DNA of 64,000 bases, taken from positions 1,116,001-1,180,000 of the forward strand of contig NZ_CP149574.1 of assembly GCF_037890675.1 (NCBI RefSeq), in the 5' to 3' direction. How positions within the stretch are numbered: the stretch's first letter is position 1; the number at the start of each line of letters is the position of its first letter. This DNA is from Methylovirgula sp. 4M-Z18. GTDB taxonomy: Bacteria > Pseudomonadota > Alphaproteobacteria > Rhizobiales > Beijerinckiaceae. Shown here piece by piece: positions 35,079 through 44,082 of the stretch. Below the pieces are notes generated by a model. That model made no database searches. It was not told where the DNA came from and saw nothing but the letters and a program-made list of their open reading frames with translations. The position numbers and the translations under genes were made by a program.

Positions 35079-38000
35079 ATGCGTATCGTTGTCGACCTTC
35101 AAGGGGCGCAGACCGAGAGCCGATATCGCGGCATCGGGCGCAACAACATTGCAATGACCCAGGCGCTGCTGCGAAATCGCGGGGAGCATAAAGTTATCGT
35201 TGCCCTCAACGGTCTTTTTCCCGACACGATTGAATCCATCCGCGCGACTTTCGATGGATTGATCAGCCAAGATGATATCCGCGTGTGGCAAGCGGTCGGC
35301 CCGCTCTTCTGGCCTGACCCGGCCAATGGGTGGCGCCGGCAGGCCGCCGAGCTGATGCGCGAGGAGTTCCTGGCATCGCTGCAGGCGGACATCGTGCATG
35401 TCGGCAATCTGTTTGACGGCGTTGTCGACAACATGACCTGCAGCATCGGCAAGCGTATCCGCATACCGACGGCGGTCACTTTTCATGACGCCATTCCCTT
35501 GATTCAGCCGAATGTCTACCTCAAGCCGAATCCGACATATGAATCTTTCTATCGCGCTCGCCTCGAACAGTTGCGACGTGCCGACTTAGTGTTGGCGGTT
35601 TCCGAATCCGCGCGACGGGAAGCGATCGATTATGCCGGAGTGTCCGCCGAAAGAGCGATCTCCATCTCGTCCGCCTGCGATCCGATGTTTGCACCGGCCG
35701 TTGTCGTCGAGTCCGCCAAAACAGCCCTCTGGCACAAGCTGGGATTGTCCGGCAGCGGCTTTGTCATGTATTCGGGCGGAGCCGACGAACGCAAGAACCA
35801 TCTGCGCCTGATCGAGGCCTTTGCGTTTCTGCCGCAGTCCTTGCGCGCACAGCATCCATTGGTGTTCGTCGGCATGATGCCTGCCGACCAAGGTGCAAGG
35901 TTCCTGGCACACGCACGGGCGCACGGGCTCAGCGAGCGCGAATTCGTGCTCGGCGGTCACGTCACCGATGGCGAACTGGTGGGCCTGTATCGTCTGTGTA
36001 CCTTGTTCGTGTTTCCGTCCACGCACGAGGGCTTTGGTCTGCCGGTGCTGGAGGCCATGTCGTGCGGTGCCCCCACCATTTGCGCGAACTCCTCCAGCCT
36101 GCCGGAAGTGATGGGCCGCGCGGACTCGATGTTCGATCCCTGCGATGTTCAGGGGCTGGCCAGGCTCATCAACAAGCTGTTGATCCAACCCCGGCAACGG
36201 GAAGAACTCGTGCGCCACGGTCTGACGCGTTCCGCGCTCTTCTCATGGGATCGCTGTGCGCAAACGGCGCTGGCCGCATTCGAGCGTCTGCATCGGCAGG
36301 ACTCGTGGCAAGACGATCCGCGGCCCTCCTTGCTCGAGCAATTGCCGAGCACCATCGGATCGGCGGCAAGTCAGCGATATTCCGTCCCCGACCAGGACCT
36401 TGTCGCCCTGGCGGCTGCATTGTCGTCGAACAGCCGTTGGTCAACGCCCCCCACCACGGCCTGCAGACAATTGCTGGTCGACCTGTCGATTATGGCGGAC
36501 AACGACGGGAAATCGGGTGTCCAGCGCGTGGTCCACGGACTGCTGTCCTCATTGATCCAGTCACCGCCCGCCGGCTTTCGCGTCGAGCCCGTGTATTCGC
36601 CCCCCGGGGCCGCCTCGTTCCGCTATGCGCGGAGCTATATGCGCCGCCGCTACTCCCAATTTGTCGCCTCGGGGGAGACGGATGACGTCATCTCCTTGAA
36701 ACCCGGCGACGTCTTCCTGGGCCTGGACCTTCACCATTCGGCGCTGTATCGGCCCGAATTCTTCGGCCATCTGCGCCAGATGGGCGTGCGGACGGTCTTC
36801 CTCGCGCATGACCTGCTGCCCATCCACCTGCCGCATTGCTTCGCGCCCGGCATGGACGACTTTCACACGCGGTGGCTGCAATTCATTTGCCAGACCGACG
36901 GTGTGGTGTGCGTATCGCGCGACGTGGCGCTCGATTTGGTCGCATGGCTCAATGCGCATGGAATCGAGCGGCAGCGGCCACTGTCCATCGGCTGGTCGCA
37001 TAACGGCTGCGATGCGCCCGGCGCGTGGCAGAGCCGCTCGCTGAGCGCACAAGCCGAACGCACGCTCGACCAACTTCAGGGACGCGACGTGTTTTTAAGC
37101 GTGGGAACGATCGAACCGCGCAAGGGGCACCGTCAATTGTTGGCCGCATTCGACTTGTTCTGGGCCGGTGGCGCCGACGTCAGCCTCGTGCTGGTCGGCC
37201 GCGAAGGATGGGACGTGGACGAACTGGTCGGCGACATTCGTCGACACCCGGAATTCGGCGGCCGCCTGTTGTGGCTCGAGGGCATCGATGACGCCTTCCT
37301 CGAACGCATCTACCGCGCCAGTTGCTGTCTTGTGGCGCCCAGCCTCGGGGAGGGGTTTGGCTTGCCGCTCGTCGAAGCAGGTGTAAGGGGGCTGCCCATT
37401 CTGGCGCGCGATCTCCCGGTGTTTCACGAAGTGGCGGGCAGTCACGCCACCTATTTCCGGGGCGAGACGCCGCTGGAACTAGCGGATGCGGTGGGCCGGT
37501 GGCTGGCAGCGCACCGGCAAGGCGCCGTACCTTCTTCAACCGGTGTCCAGCATCTGTCATGGGCGCAGAGCTCCGAGAACCTTTTGAAGCTCGCGCTCGA
37601 ATCTCAGTGGCCCATTCGCTGGCGGCGCCAGCAAACCCTGTTCCTCGATGTCTCGGAGCTCGCTCGCCACGATGCCAAAACAGGTATCCAGCGCGTGGTG
37701 CGCGCTCTTGCGCGCAATCTTCTCCTGGAGCCGCCCGCGGGCATGAGCGTGTGCCTGATCTGGTTCGACGGCCAAGTCTACCGGCATGCGCTGCGCCTTC
37801 AGACGCGCCTGTGCCATGGCGTGCATTCGATGGCAGGCGAGCCCGTCGTGGATTTTCGCGCGGGCGACGTTTATTTGGCGCTGGATCCCAGCCCTGGATG
37901 GCAACCGCTGATGGAACCGGCGCAACGCGACATGCGTCGCCGCGGCGTGAATGTCTGGGTCCTCGTCCATGACCTTCTTCCGCTGCGGCACGCCGAGTGG

Positions 38001-38822
38001 TGGGTTTCGTCCGTCGCAAAGGCCTTCGCTCGGTGGCTCGACAGTGTCACCGAAGTGGCCAGCGGTTTTGTCTGCATTTCGGAAACGACCGCGGAAGATG
38101 TGCGGCTCTATCTCGCCCAGAGTGGTTTCCTGGGCGCGGAAAATATTCCAGTGCGCAGCTTCCATATCGGCGCCGATATCGAGGATAGCGAACCGAGCCG
38201 GGGATTGCCGCCGGACGCCGAGCAGTTTCTGGCACTCCTGAAACAGCGACCCAGCTTTCTGATGGTGGGCACCCTTGAGCCGCGCAAGGGGCACGCTCAG
38301 ACGATCGCAGCCTTCGAGCGGCTCTGGGCGCAAGGGCACGAGATCAATCTGGTCGTCGTCGGCAAAAAAGGCTGGCTGGCGGACGACTTGTTCGAGCGAC
38401 TTTCACGCCATCCGCGGCTCGGGCGCGAGTTCCATCTGCTGCACGGCATCAGCGACGAATATCTGGACCAAATCTATGCCGCGTCGGCATGTCTGCTCGC
38501 GGCAAGCGAGGGCGAAGGCTTCGGCCTGCCTTTGATTGAGGCCGCTGTAAAACACCTTCCGATTATCGCCCGCGATCTGCCAGTGTTCCACGAAGTGGCC
38601 GGCAATCATGCCTATTATTTCGAGGGGCTCGGCGACACGGATCTCGCTGCCGCGATCCTGGATTGGCTGGAACTGTCTGCCCAAGGGCGCCATCCCACAA
38701 CGAACGACATGCCTTGGTTGACCTGGCGCGAGAGCGCCCAGCAATTGTTGCGCGCTTTGTGGCTTTCAAATGCCGATACGGCGCAAAATTTCTCTGAAGA
38801 TCGGATAGAGGCGCCCGCGTGA
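35079..38822 (+). CDS. Multidomain glycosyltransferase with three tandem GT4-like modules
   Basis: A very large 1247-residue protein. Module 1 (about 1-420) begins RIVVDLQGAQTESRYRGIGR and has the nucleotide-sugar motif THEGFGLPVLEAMSCGAP. Module 2 (about 462-835) begins LLVDLSIMADNDGKSGVQRV and has GTIEPRKGHRQLLAAF and LGEGFGLPLVEAG. Module 3 (about 853-1230) begins LFLDVSELARHDAKTGIQRV and has GTLEPRKGHAQTIAAF and SEGEGFGLPLIEAA. Modules 2 and 3 are clearly related to each other. Such fused GT-B enzymes make repeating O-antigen or capsule sugars. The ATG follows AGAAGG. No wzx/wzy genes are visible nearby. Confidence 0.9.
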   Translation: MRIVVDLQGAQTESRYRGIGRNNIAMTQALLRNRGEHKVIVALNGLFPDTIESIRATFDGLISQDDIRVWQAVGPLFWPDPANGWRRQAAELMREEFLASLQADIVHVGNLFDGVVDNMTCSIGKRIRIPTAVTFHDAIPLIQPNVYLKPNPTYESFYRARLEQLRRADLVLAVSESARREAIDYAGVSAERAISISSACDPMFAPAVVVESAKTALWHKLGLSGSGFVMYSGGADERKNHLRLIEAFAFLPQSLRAQHPLVFVGMMPADQGARFLAHARAHGLSEREFVLGGHVTDGELVGLYRLCTLFVFPSTHEGFGLPVLEAMSCGAPTICANSSSLPEVMGRADSMFDPCDVQGLARLINKLLIQPRQREELVRHGLTRSALFSWDRCAQTALAAFERLHRQDSWQDDPRPSLLEQLPSTIGSAASQRYSVPDQDLVALAAALSSNSRWSTPPTTACRQLLVDLSIMADNDGKSGVQRVVHGLLSSLIQSPPAGFRVEPVYSPPGAASFRYARSYMRRRYSQFVASGETDDVISLKPGDVFLGLDLHHSALYRPEFFGHLRQMGVRTVFLAHDLLPIHLPHCFAPGMDDFHTRWLQFICQTDGVVCVSRDVALDLVAWLNAHGIERQRPLSIGWSHNGCDAPGAWQSRSLSAQAERTLDQLQGRDVFLSVGTIEPRKGHRQLLAAFDLFWAGGADVSLVLVGREGWDVDELVGDIRRHPEFGGRLLWLEGIDDAFLERIYRASCCLVAPSLGEGFGLPLVEAGVRGLPILARDLPVFHEVAGSHATYFRGETPLELADAVGRWLAAHRQGAVPSSTGVQHLSWAQSSENLLKLALESQWPIRWRRQQTLFLDVSELARHDAKTGIQRVVRALARNLLLEPPAGMSVCLIWFDGQVYRHALRLQTRLCHGVHSMAGEPVVDFRAGDVYLALDPSPGWQPLMEPAQRDMRRRGVNVWVLVHDLLPLRHAEWWVSSVAKAFARWLDSVTEVASGFVCISETTAEDVRLYLAQSGFLGAENIPVRSFHIGADIEDSEPSRGLPPDAEQFLALLKQRPSFLMVGTLEPRKGHAQTIAAFERLWAQGHEINLVVVGKKGWLADDLFERLSRHPRLGREFHLLHGISDEYLDQIYAASACLLAASEGEGFGLPLIEAAVKHLPIIARDLPVFHEVAGNHAYYFEGLGDTDLAAAILDWLELSAQGRHPTTNDMPWLTWRESAQQLLRALWLSNADTAQNFSEDRIEAPA

Positions 38823-39132
38823 ATCGAAGAATCGCCTGCGCTTCAATCATATCTTCGCGCAATGGAAAGAAAGCGTGGGGCTTCTCTTCGTCGGACCTGT
38901 CGCGACGGCGACGATGAAGATCAGCGTGGCGAATCTGGCTGACACCTTCACTCACGATGCCTGACATGCGTAGAGCGCCGCCGCGCTGTGCGTCGGCAAA
39001 CGCGGCTGGAATCAAATTCCTTCGCATGCGCCGCGTCGCGAAGCCACCGTCCCATCAGATTTAGACAGCCGCGCCGAAGCCCCGGTGTTCTGGGGCGTTC
39101 CGTCGTCCGATTCAATTTGCTCCAGGCTCTTC
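38823..39132. other. Intergenic stretch, no gene seen
   Basis: About 310 bases between the glycosyltransferase and the membrane-protein gene. Short frames exist but none has a ribosome-binding site or family likeness. I see no hairpin or repeat that stands out. Confidence 0.45.
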
Positions 39133-40722
39133 ATGCGAAAAAATAATTTCTTGATCCTCGCCGTCCTGTTCGTCGCGGTCTCGGTCGCTATGTTTTGGTG
39201 GACCGCCCGTCCGCAAAGAAACTTATTTGCTGCCGGGTGCGATGATTTTGGCTATCTGCGGCAGGCGCAATTATTTGACACGTTCGGCCCGATCGGCGGC
39301 TTAGCGACACGCATTCAAGCGCCCGAAGCGCTCTTCCTCACCGATGTCGCCAAGTCGATCACCTCAGACAGCAAGGAGTGGTTTCAACTCATCGCGCCGC
39401 ATTGTCATCACTATGTGTCCGCAACCGACGCGATCATTTTGCAGTATCCGCCAGGAACGGGATTCCTCATCTCTTTATTTCCAAAATCCGCGCAATATTC
39501 CTATCTCTATGTATCGGCAATCCTGCTCATTGCGCTGACTTTTTCCTGGGCCGTATTCAATTCAAGAGGGCATTTTCTCCCGTGGCTGCTCGCGGTGACA
39601 GCTCTGCCCTTGATCGATTGGACGATAGCCCAGGATGCCACCCAACCGAGCAGTCCATCGCACCCTCTGACAATCATGTGTCTGCCGATTCTCATTGTCT
39701 TGACAATGCGCGCTTTTCCGGCGGACCGCGCCGCTCGGCCGGGCACGGCTTTCTGGGTCGGCGTTTTAGGTGGGCTGTTATTCACCATTCGGCTGCCAAA
39801 TCTATTTTTGCTCGCGGGACTATTGGTTGTGCCGTTGTTCAATTGTCTGAGGACCGCGCGTCGCGAGCTTGTTTGGGCTTATGCTGCCGGGCTCTGCGGA
39901 TTCGGTTTGAGCGGTGCCGCGCCTGTCATGGCCGCGAATTGGATGAACGCGGGCTCGCCGTTTGCGACCACCTACGCCAACAACGATGCCGCTGTGCCCC
40001 AAATCGATCTGGCATTGCTCTGGGGTCATCTTAGATATTATTTTTCGGGGCGCCCAACAAGCTTGACTAGCGTCGCGGCGGTTTGCGCACTCGTCATTCG
40101 TCTCGCCACCAGACGGCATTTGGTTCCGGTCGAGGGCCGCTTTGGAATTTCGATCGGCGTGACAATCGCATTCGGACTCTCGCTTGTGTTTTTTCTTACC
40201 CACGAAGTGGCCGAGCCCTACTATATGATGCCCGCGAGTATTTTCTTGTTGAGCGGCGTGGTTTTTGAATTGTTGAATATTGAAGCTCAACCGAAGGTTG
40301 CCAGCTTGCGAAATTGGGCGGTTTTTCTGTTCATTCCCCTGGTTGCTTCGGGCGGACTCAGGATCGCTCATCTTAAACCGTTTCGTCCGATCAACACGTT
40401 GCCCGATGAGGTATTGCGAAAGGACGCGATCGTCTGGGCCGATATCAACAATGGGACGAGTTATTATTATTTGCAAAAGTATGCTGCGAAATTTGTTATG
40501 GCATCGCAATGCATGCAAGATAAAATGGTGCAAAAGGTCTCGGAGTTTGGGCGTGATCAGTTCTTTATCGCCGACTCGGATGAAATGGCGGGCAAGATCG
40601 ACCGTTATTCTCGGCTCCTAAACATGAGGAAAATCGGCGAATTTGACATCGGCAAGCCGCTTCCGATCTTCAAATTGCCAGCGGGCACGCAATGGCCAGT
40701 CAAGATATGTTCAGAAAGCTGA
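39133..40722 (+). CDS. Polytopic membrane protein, possible GT-C-type glycosyltransferase
   Basis: A 529-residue integral membrane protein with about ten hydrophobic helices. The first helix (FLILAVLFVAVSVAMFWW) is followed by a periplasmic loop with GCDDFGYLRQAQLF, resembling the acidic motif in the first loop of GT-C enzymes of the ArnT/PMT kind. The C-terminal 100 residues are soluble (NNGTSYYYLQKYAAKFVMAS). GC content is lower than in the surrounding core genes. Its place after the glycosyltransferase suggests surface polysaccharide work. The family is uncertain. Confidence 0.65.
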   Translation: MRKNNFLILAVLFVAVSVAMFWWTARPQRNLFAAGCDDFGYLRQAQLFDTFGPIGGLATRIQAPEALFLTDVAKSITSDSKEWFQLIAPHCHHYVSATDAIILQYPPGTGFLISLFPKSAQYSYLYVSAILLIALTFSWAVFNSRGHFLPWLLAVTALPLIDWTIAQDATQPSSPSHPLTIMCLPILIVLTMRAFPADRAARPGTAFWVGVLGGLLFTIRLPNLFLLAGLLVVPLFNCLRTARRELVWAYAAGLCGFGLSGAAPVMAANWMNAGSPFATTYANNDAAVPQIDLALLWGHLRYYFSGRPTSLTSVAAVCALVIRLATRRHLVPVEGRFGISIGVTIAFGLSLVFFLTHEVAEPYYMMPASIFLLSGVVFELLNIEAQPKVASLRNWAVFLFIPLVASGGLRIAHLKPFRPINTLPDEVLRKDAIVWADINNGTSYYYLQKYAAKFVMASQCMQDKMVQKVSEFGRDQFFIADSDEMAGKIDRYSRLLNMRKIGEFDIGKPLPIFKLPAGTQWPVKICSES

Positions 40723-41018
40723 GGGCCGCGTCGTCACCGAGCGGTTTTCGCGTGCGAATGTCGAGCCGGATCTCATTTACGTTCGCGATCGGGGGCATGG
40801 TGAGATCGGTCGGTGTCACCGCTGGTATCGATCTCGCGCTGTCCTTGCTCGCTATATTTTACTGGCGCCTGCGCTTTCAATCCGTTTCGAGATTACGAAT
40901 TGGCTGAGGAGTCCAGGCGGGAATCCGGGCAATCCGGCCAGATTTTTAGGGTCCGTTCCGGACACGTAGGCTCCGCTTCATTCCGGGGAGCCCATGCTCA
41001 ACCCGCCGCTCTCGCTCA
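40723..41018. other. Intergenic stretch, no gene seen
   Basis: Nearly 300 bases downstream of the membrane protein. A frame at 40692-40907 with one hydrophobic segment (GIDLALSLLAIFYWRL) overlaps the preceding gene's end and is more likely a remnant than a gene. Confidence 0.4.
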
Positions 41019-41435
41019 TCACAGCAGGTTGACCAGCATTCGACCGACCGCGCACATCTGCCATTCGTTGCCGGACGCGACGGAAGCCTGGATGGCATCG
41101 CCAAGGGTGCGGGGCGTACCCGGATAGGTTTGCAGCATGGTTGCGCGCGCACGGGGTGTGAGATGCCCACCCACGATCACCGGGACACACTCGCCGCTGG
41201 GTTCTTGGAGATTGCCGGACACCAGCCCGCGACGATGCAGGCTCCTGAGGGTCGCGGCGGACTTTTGCAGGATGTCGGCGTAATTCGGATCGGTCCGCTC
41301 CAGCTTGACCTTGTGTGTTTGCTCGACACCCAAATCGACCGCCTGCGGCTGCGCCTCCAGCAAGGCCGCGAAAACCCGCAACACCTGGATGTCCAGATTC
41401 CGCAGAATATCAAAGTCGGTCATGTGCGTTCCCAT
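41019..41435 (-). CDS. Hypothetical protein (138 aa)
   Basis: A cytosolic-looking protein I do not recognise, with N-terminal helices (MTDFDILRNLDIQVLRVFAA LLEAQPQAV) and a middle part KSAATLRSLHRRGLVSG that resembles a winged-helix turn, then a beta-hairpin VPVIVGGHLTPRARATML. A DNA-binding role is conceivable but not shown. I start it at the ATG at 41435; an ATG at 41423 is also possible. Two sRNA genes lie upstream on the same strand. Confidence 0.5.
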   Translation of the reverse strand: MGTHMTDFDILRNLDIQVLRVFAALLEAQPQAVDLGVEQTHKVKLERTDPNYADILQKSAATLRSLHRRGLVSGNLQEPSGECVPVIVGGHLTPRARATMLQTYPGTPRTLGDAIQASVASGNEWQMCAVGRMLVNLL

Positions 41436-41563
41436 CTCTTGGAAATTAACGATTCGCACGCCGATAGGGAGCTTAGCCAATAGTAGGATGGGCGAAGTTT
41501 TTCTCTCTGGGGCGCCTGCGCAGGGCCCAGGACACGGACGCCTGGAGCGCCGGAAACTTGAGG

Positions 41564-41668
41564 AAAAAGGATCATCAGCTTTGCTGATGATCCCCTTAAA
41601 ATAAGGGGTTTAAGTATTGGCCTCAGAATGCGCGAGGATGGGAGTTGGGGGCCAGATCTGCACTCCAA
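41564..41668 (-). ncRNA. Small RNA gene, copy 1 of a tandem pair (AbcR/alpha-r15-like)
   Basis: On the minus strand a perfect terminator hairpin (arms GGATCATCAGC and GCTGATGATCC, 41569-41593) runs into five U residues at 41564-41568. A second hairpin CCCCTTA/TAAGGGG (41592-41608) and the conserved GAGGCCAATACTTAAACCCC precede it, with a C-rich single-stranded region further 5'. A TTGACA -35-like box lies at 41701-41706, placing the start near 41668. The neighbouring copy has the same plan and compensating stem changes. The family name is by arrangement and overall look only. Confidence 0.7.
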
Positions 41669-41746
41669 GGCATCCATAGTCGTTCATTGATGGTCTTGTG
41701 TGTCAAAATGGTGTGGGTTGCGATCCGGCAGCGCCGTGCCACAAAG

Positions 41747-41851
41747 AAAAAAGGGTCATCAGCGATCCTGATGACCCCCTAAAGCAAAGGGTTTAAGTAA
41801 TGGCCTCAGGACCGCCGGTGGACAGCATGGGGGCAGGTCTGGGCGTTCCGA
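41747..41851 (-). ncRNA. Small RNA gene, copy 2 of a tandem pair (AbcR/alpha-r15-like)
   Basis: The minus-strand terminator has arms GGGTCATCAG and CTGATGACCC (41753-41777) followed by six U residues at 41747-41752. The segment GAGGCCATTACTTAAACCC is shared with copy 1, and the 5' part again has a C-rich stretch (ACCTGCCCCCATG). A TTGACC -35-like box lies at 41884-41889, at the same distance from the terminator as in copy 1. Both copies would give RNAs of about 105 nucleotides. Confidence 0.7.
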
Positions 41852-41891
41852 AGAGAATACAATCTTCTATCTTTGATCGGGCCGGTCAACT

Positions 41892-43166
41892 CTAGCGAAT
41901 GCCCAAAAGGGCTTCGAGCGTATAAAGCGCCAGGCCGACAAGGCCGCCGATGAGCATGCCGTTGAAGCGGATATATTGCAGGTCGCGGCCGACGTTGATC
42001 TCGATGATGTCGACGAGGCGCCGCATGTCCCAGCTCTTCACCTGATCGGCGATGAAGGTCGAGACGCCGGCCTTGTGCTCGCTGACGAGCCGGCTCGCCC
42101 ACGTCGCGACGTTCCGGTTGATATCGGAGCGCATGGCGGGATCGGTCGCAAGGCCAAGGCCGATTTCATGCAGGAGTTCCGCCAGGCGTTGCGGCATGGA
42201 CGTGCTCGCGGTCGTCTGCGTCTCCATCGCCGTTTTGATCTTGGCCCAGGCGAGCGCCACGAGTTCCCGGATTTCGCCGCGCTTGATCACGTCGCGTTTC
42301 AGCCGGTTGAGCTGCACGGCAAAATCGCGATCGGTCTCCAGCCGGACGATCAGTGCGCGCATGAATTGATCGAATTCGGCGCGAAAGGGGTGGTTGGGAT
42401 CGCTTTCGACTTCCTTGGCGAAGGACGCCACCGAGGCGACGATTCGCTTCAGAAGATAGGCGTCGATCCGATAGAGCTTGAGCAGGCTCGGCAATTCGGC
42501 ACGGATCCGGTCACGGATTTGCGCTAGCATTTCCGGCTGTTTCAGCGCTCGCCGGATCATTGTCATAAGCTGGCCCAGGATCTGCTGATGCCGGCCGGTG
42601 TCGGCCAAAGCTTCCAGCGTCCCGGCGGCGAAAGGTGCAATGTCGAACGTGTAGAACTGCGCTTGCACGCTGCGCAGAAACAGGGCCTTCAAGCCGGAGG
42701 TCTCCAACGCCGCGAAGAGGTCGGGTAGCAGGCGGAAGGAGAATTTGGCGATGTCGAGGCAGCGTTCGCGGTCGTCGAGAAATGCCGCGACATGCGCCGC
42801 AAAATCGATCTGACGCAGCCGGGCGTCAACCGGGCCCGCTTCCAAAAACGTATCCTCGATGAACTGGCCGAGTTTTTCCGCGATCCGCTGCTGGCTGTTC
42901 GGGATGATCGCCGTATGGGGAATGGGCAGCCCAAGCGGTTTGCGAAACAGCGCGACGATCGCATACCAATCCGCGACACCGCCGACGGTTGCCGCTTCGG
43001 CACAGGCCGCAAGGAACGAGAAGGCGGGATATTTCAGGGCAATTACCCGCGCGGCGATGAGCAGGACGACGCAGCCGGCCAGAACGCCATGCGCGATCAG
43101 TTTGAGGCGTTTGAGATCGGCGCCCTCGGCCACCGGACCGGAGCCTGCAATGATGGAACTCGTCAT
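41892..43166 (-). CDS. DUF445 family membrane protein
   Basis: A 424-residue protein of the DUF445/YjiN family. An N-terminal hydrophobic helix (AHGVLAGCVVLLIAARVIAL) and the conserved AATVGGVADWYAIVALFRKPLG region are followed by a long helical domain, and a C-terminal helix (NGMLIGGLVGLALYTLEALL) closes the protein. Both ends appear membrane-bound with a large soluble middle. The function is unknown in the family. The ATG at 43166 gives the usual N-terminus. It is upstream of the two sRNAs on the same strand but separated by their promoters. Confidence 0.82.
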   Translation of the reverse strand: MTSSIIAGSGPVAEGADLKRLKLIAHGVLAGCVVLLIAARVIALKYPAFSFLAACAEAATVGGVADWYAIVALFRKPLGLPIPHTAIIPNSQQRIAEKLGQFIEDTFLEAGPVDARLRQIDFAAHVAAFLDDRERCLDIAKFSFRLLPDLFAALETSGLKALFLRSVQAQFYTFDIAPFAAGTLEALADTGRHQQILGQLMTMIRRALKQPEMLAQIRDRIRAELPSLLKLYRIDAYLLKRIVASVASFAKEVESDPNHPFRAEFDQFMRALIVRLETDRDFAVQLNRLKRDVIKRGEIRELVALAWAKIKTAMETQTTASTSMPQRLAELLHEIGLGLATDPAMRSDINRNVATWASRLVSEHKAGVSTFIADQVKSWDMRRLVDIIEINVGRDLQYIRFNGMLIGGLVGLALYTLEALLGIR

Positions 43167-43264
43167 ACGCCTTCTTCTCCGCGCTCGCCAGGCCACGCGC
43201 ATAAGTGCCGGGATGGCATGTTATACCAATGGTCGTGCGCTGCGATCTATATGAAGGCCTCAAT

Positions 43265-43534
43265 GTCATCCCGAGCTTGACCCACAGCCGTCTGGGAAAT
43301 GTCCGCGATGATTGAGCGCGACTCCTTCTCCCAGAGGGAGAAGGTGGCCGACGAAGTCGGTCGGATGAGGGGACTTTCGTGAGAGATTGGCCACGGCAAG
43401 ACTCCAGCCAGCGACGATTCAGAGTCCCCTCATCCGTCACGCTTCGCGTGCCACCTTCTCCCGATGGGAGAAGGAGTCGCGCTCAATCATCGCGGACATT
43501 CTCCCGGGCGGGCGTGGGTCAAGCCCGGGATGAC
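43265..43534. repeat. 270-bp inverted repeat of a 111-bp dispersed element
   Basis: The arms 43265-43375 and 43423-43534 are about 85-90 percent reverse complementary over their whole length, separated by 47 bases. The outer ends read GTCATCCCGAGCTTGACCCA and its complement; inside are the smaller inverted units CTTCTCCC/GGGAGAAG. The structure fills most of the space between the DUF445 gene and the phasin gene. It resembles a non-autonomous repeat that inserted twice or duplicated head to head. Confidence 0.85.
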
Positions 43535-43571
43535 AATCGCTGGTGTCACATGAGTCCGCGGCAAGTCTGGC

Positions 43572-44009
43572 TTATTTCTTGGCCGAACCTTCGCCTGAGA
43601 CGCTGCTGCTCAACTCCGCGACGCTGTCCTTGAGGCGGCCCTTGATGATCTCGGCGACTTTCGTCGACGATTCATGGGCGAGCGCATGGGTTTCCCGCGC
43701 TCCGTCGATCGCGACGCTGAGCACTTTTTTGGCAAATTCCGTCTGCCGGGCGATGTTCTCCTGCGGCGAGCCGAGTGGCTTGAAGTCTTGCGCCAAGGCG
43801 GTTGCTTCGCGCAAGCTTTCCTCGATGATCGAGCGCTGCTTTTGCGCCACCGCTTTGGCGCCTTCAGCCGCCGTCTGCGCGGACTGCGACAGCGCATCAA
43901 GATTCTTCTGCTGCATGTCGACCAGTTTATCGACATCGAGCTTCGGCAAGCCGAGATCTGTGCCGAATTTGCGGAACATATCGATATAGGATTGGAATGT
44001 TTCGGTCAT
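43572..44009 (-). CDS. phaP: Phasin family protein
   Basis: A 145-residue, almost fully helical amphipathic protein of the phasin family, which coats PHA granules. The start MTETFQSYIDMFRKFGTDLG and the heptad-like core (LVDMQQKNLDALSQSAQTAA, AEGAKAVAQKQRSIIEESLR) are typical. A GGGAGG precedes the second of two adjacent ATG codons (44009). It is followed upstream by a PHA depolymerase and a MaoC hydratase on the same strand. Confidence 0.88.
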   Translation of the reverse strand: MTETFQSYIDMFRKFGTDLGLPKLDVDKLVDMQQKNLDALSQSAQTAAEGAKAVAQKQRSIIEESLREATALAQDFKPLGSPQENIARQTEFAKKVLSVAIDGARETHALAHESSTKVAEIIKGRLKDSVAELSSSVSGEGSAKK

Positions 44010-44082
44010 CATCGCCTCCCTTTTGATCTGCCCGCAGCGCGAGATCAACGCGGCGAGCCGTTGCATCGATCACTCGGATCGA

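Noticed and set aside
40692-40907. 71-codon frame with one hydrophobic segment
   Set aside because: Overlaps the end of the membrane-protein gene, has no ribosome-binding site and no family; treated as a remnant at most.
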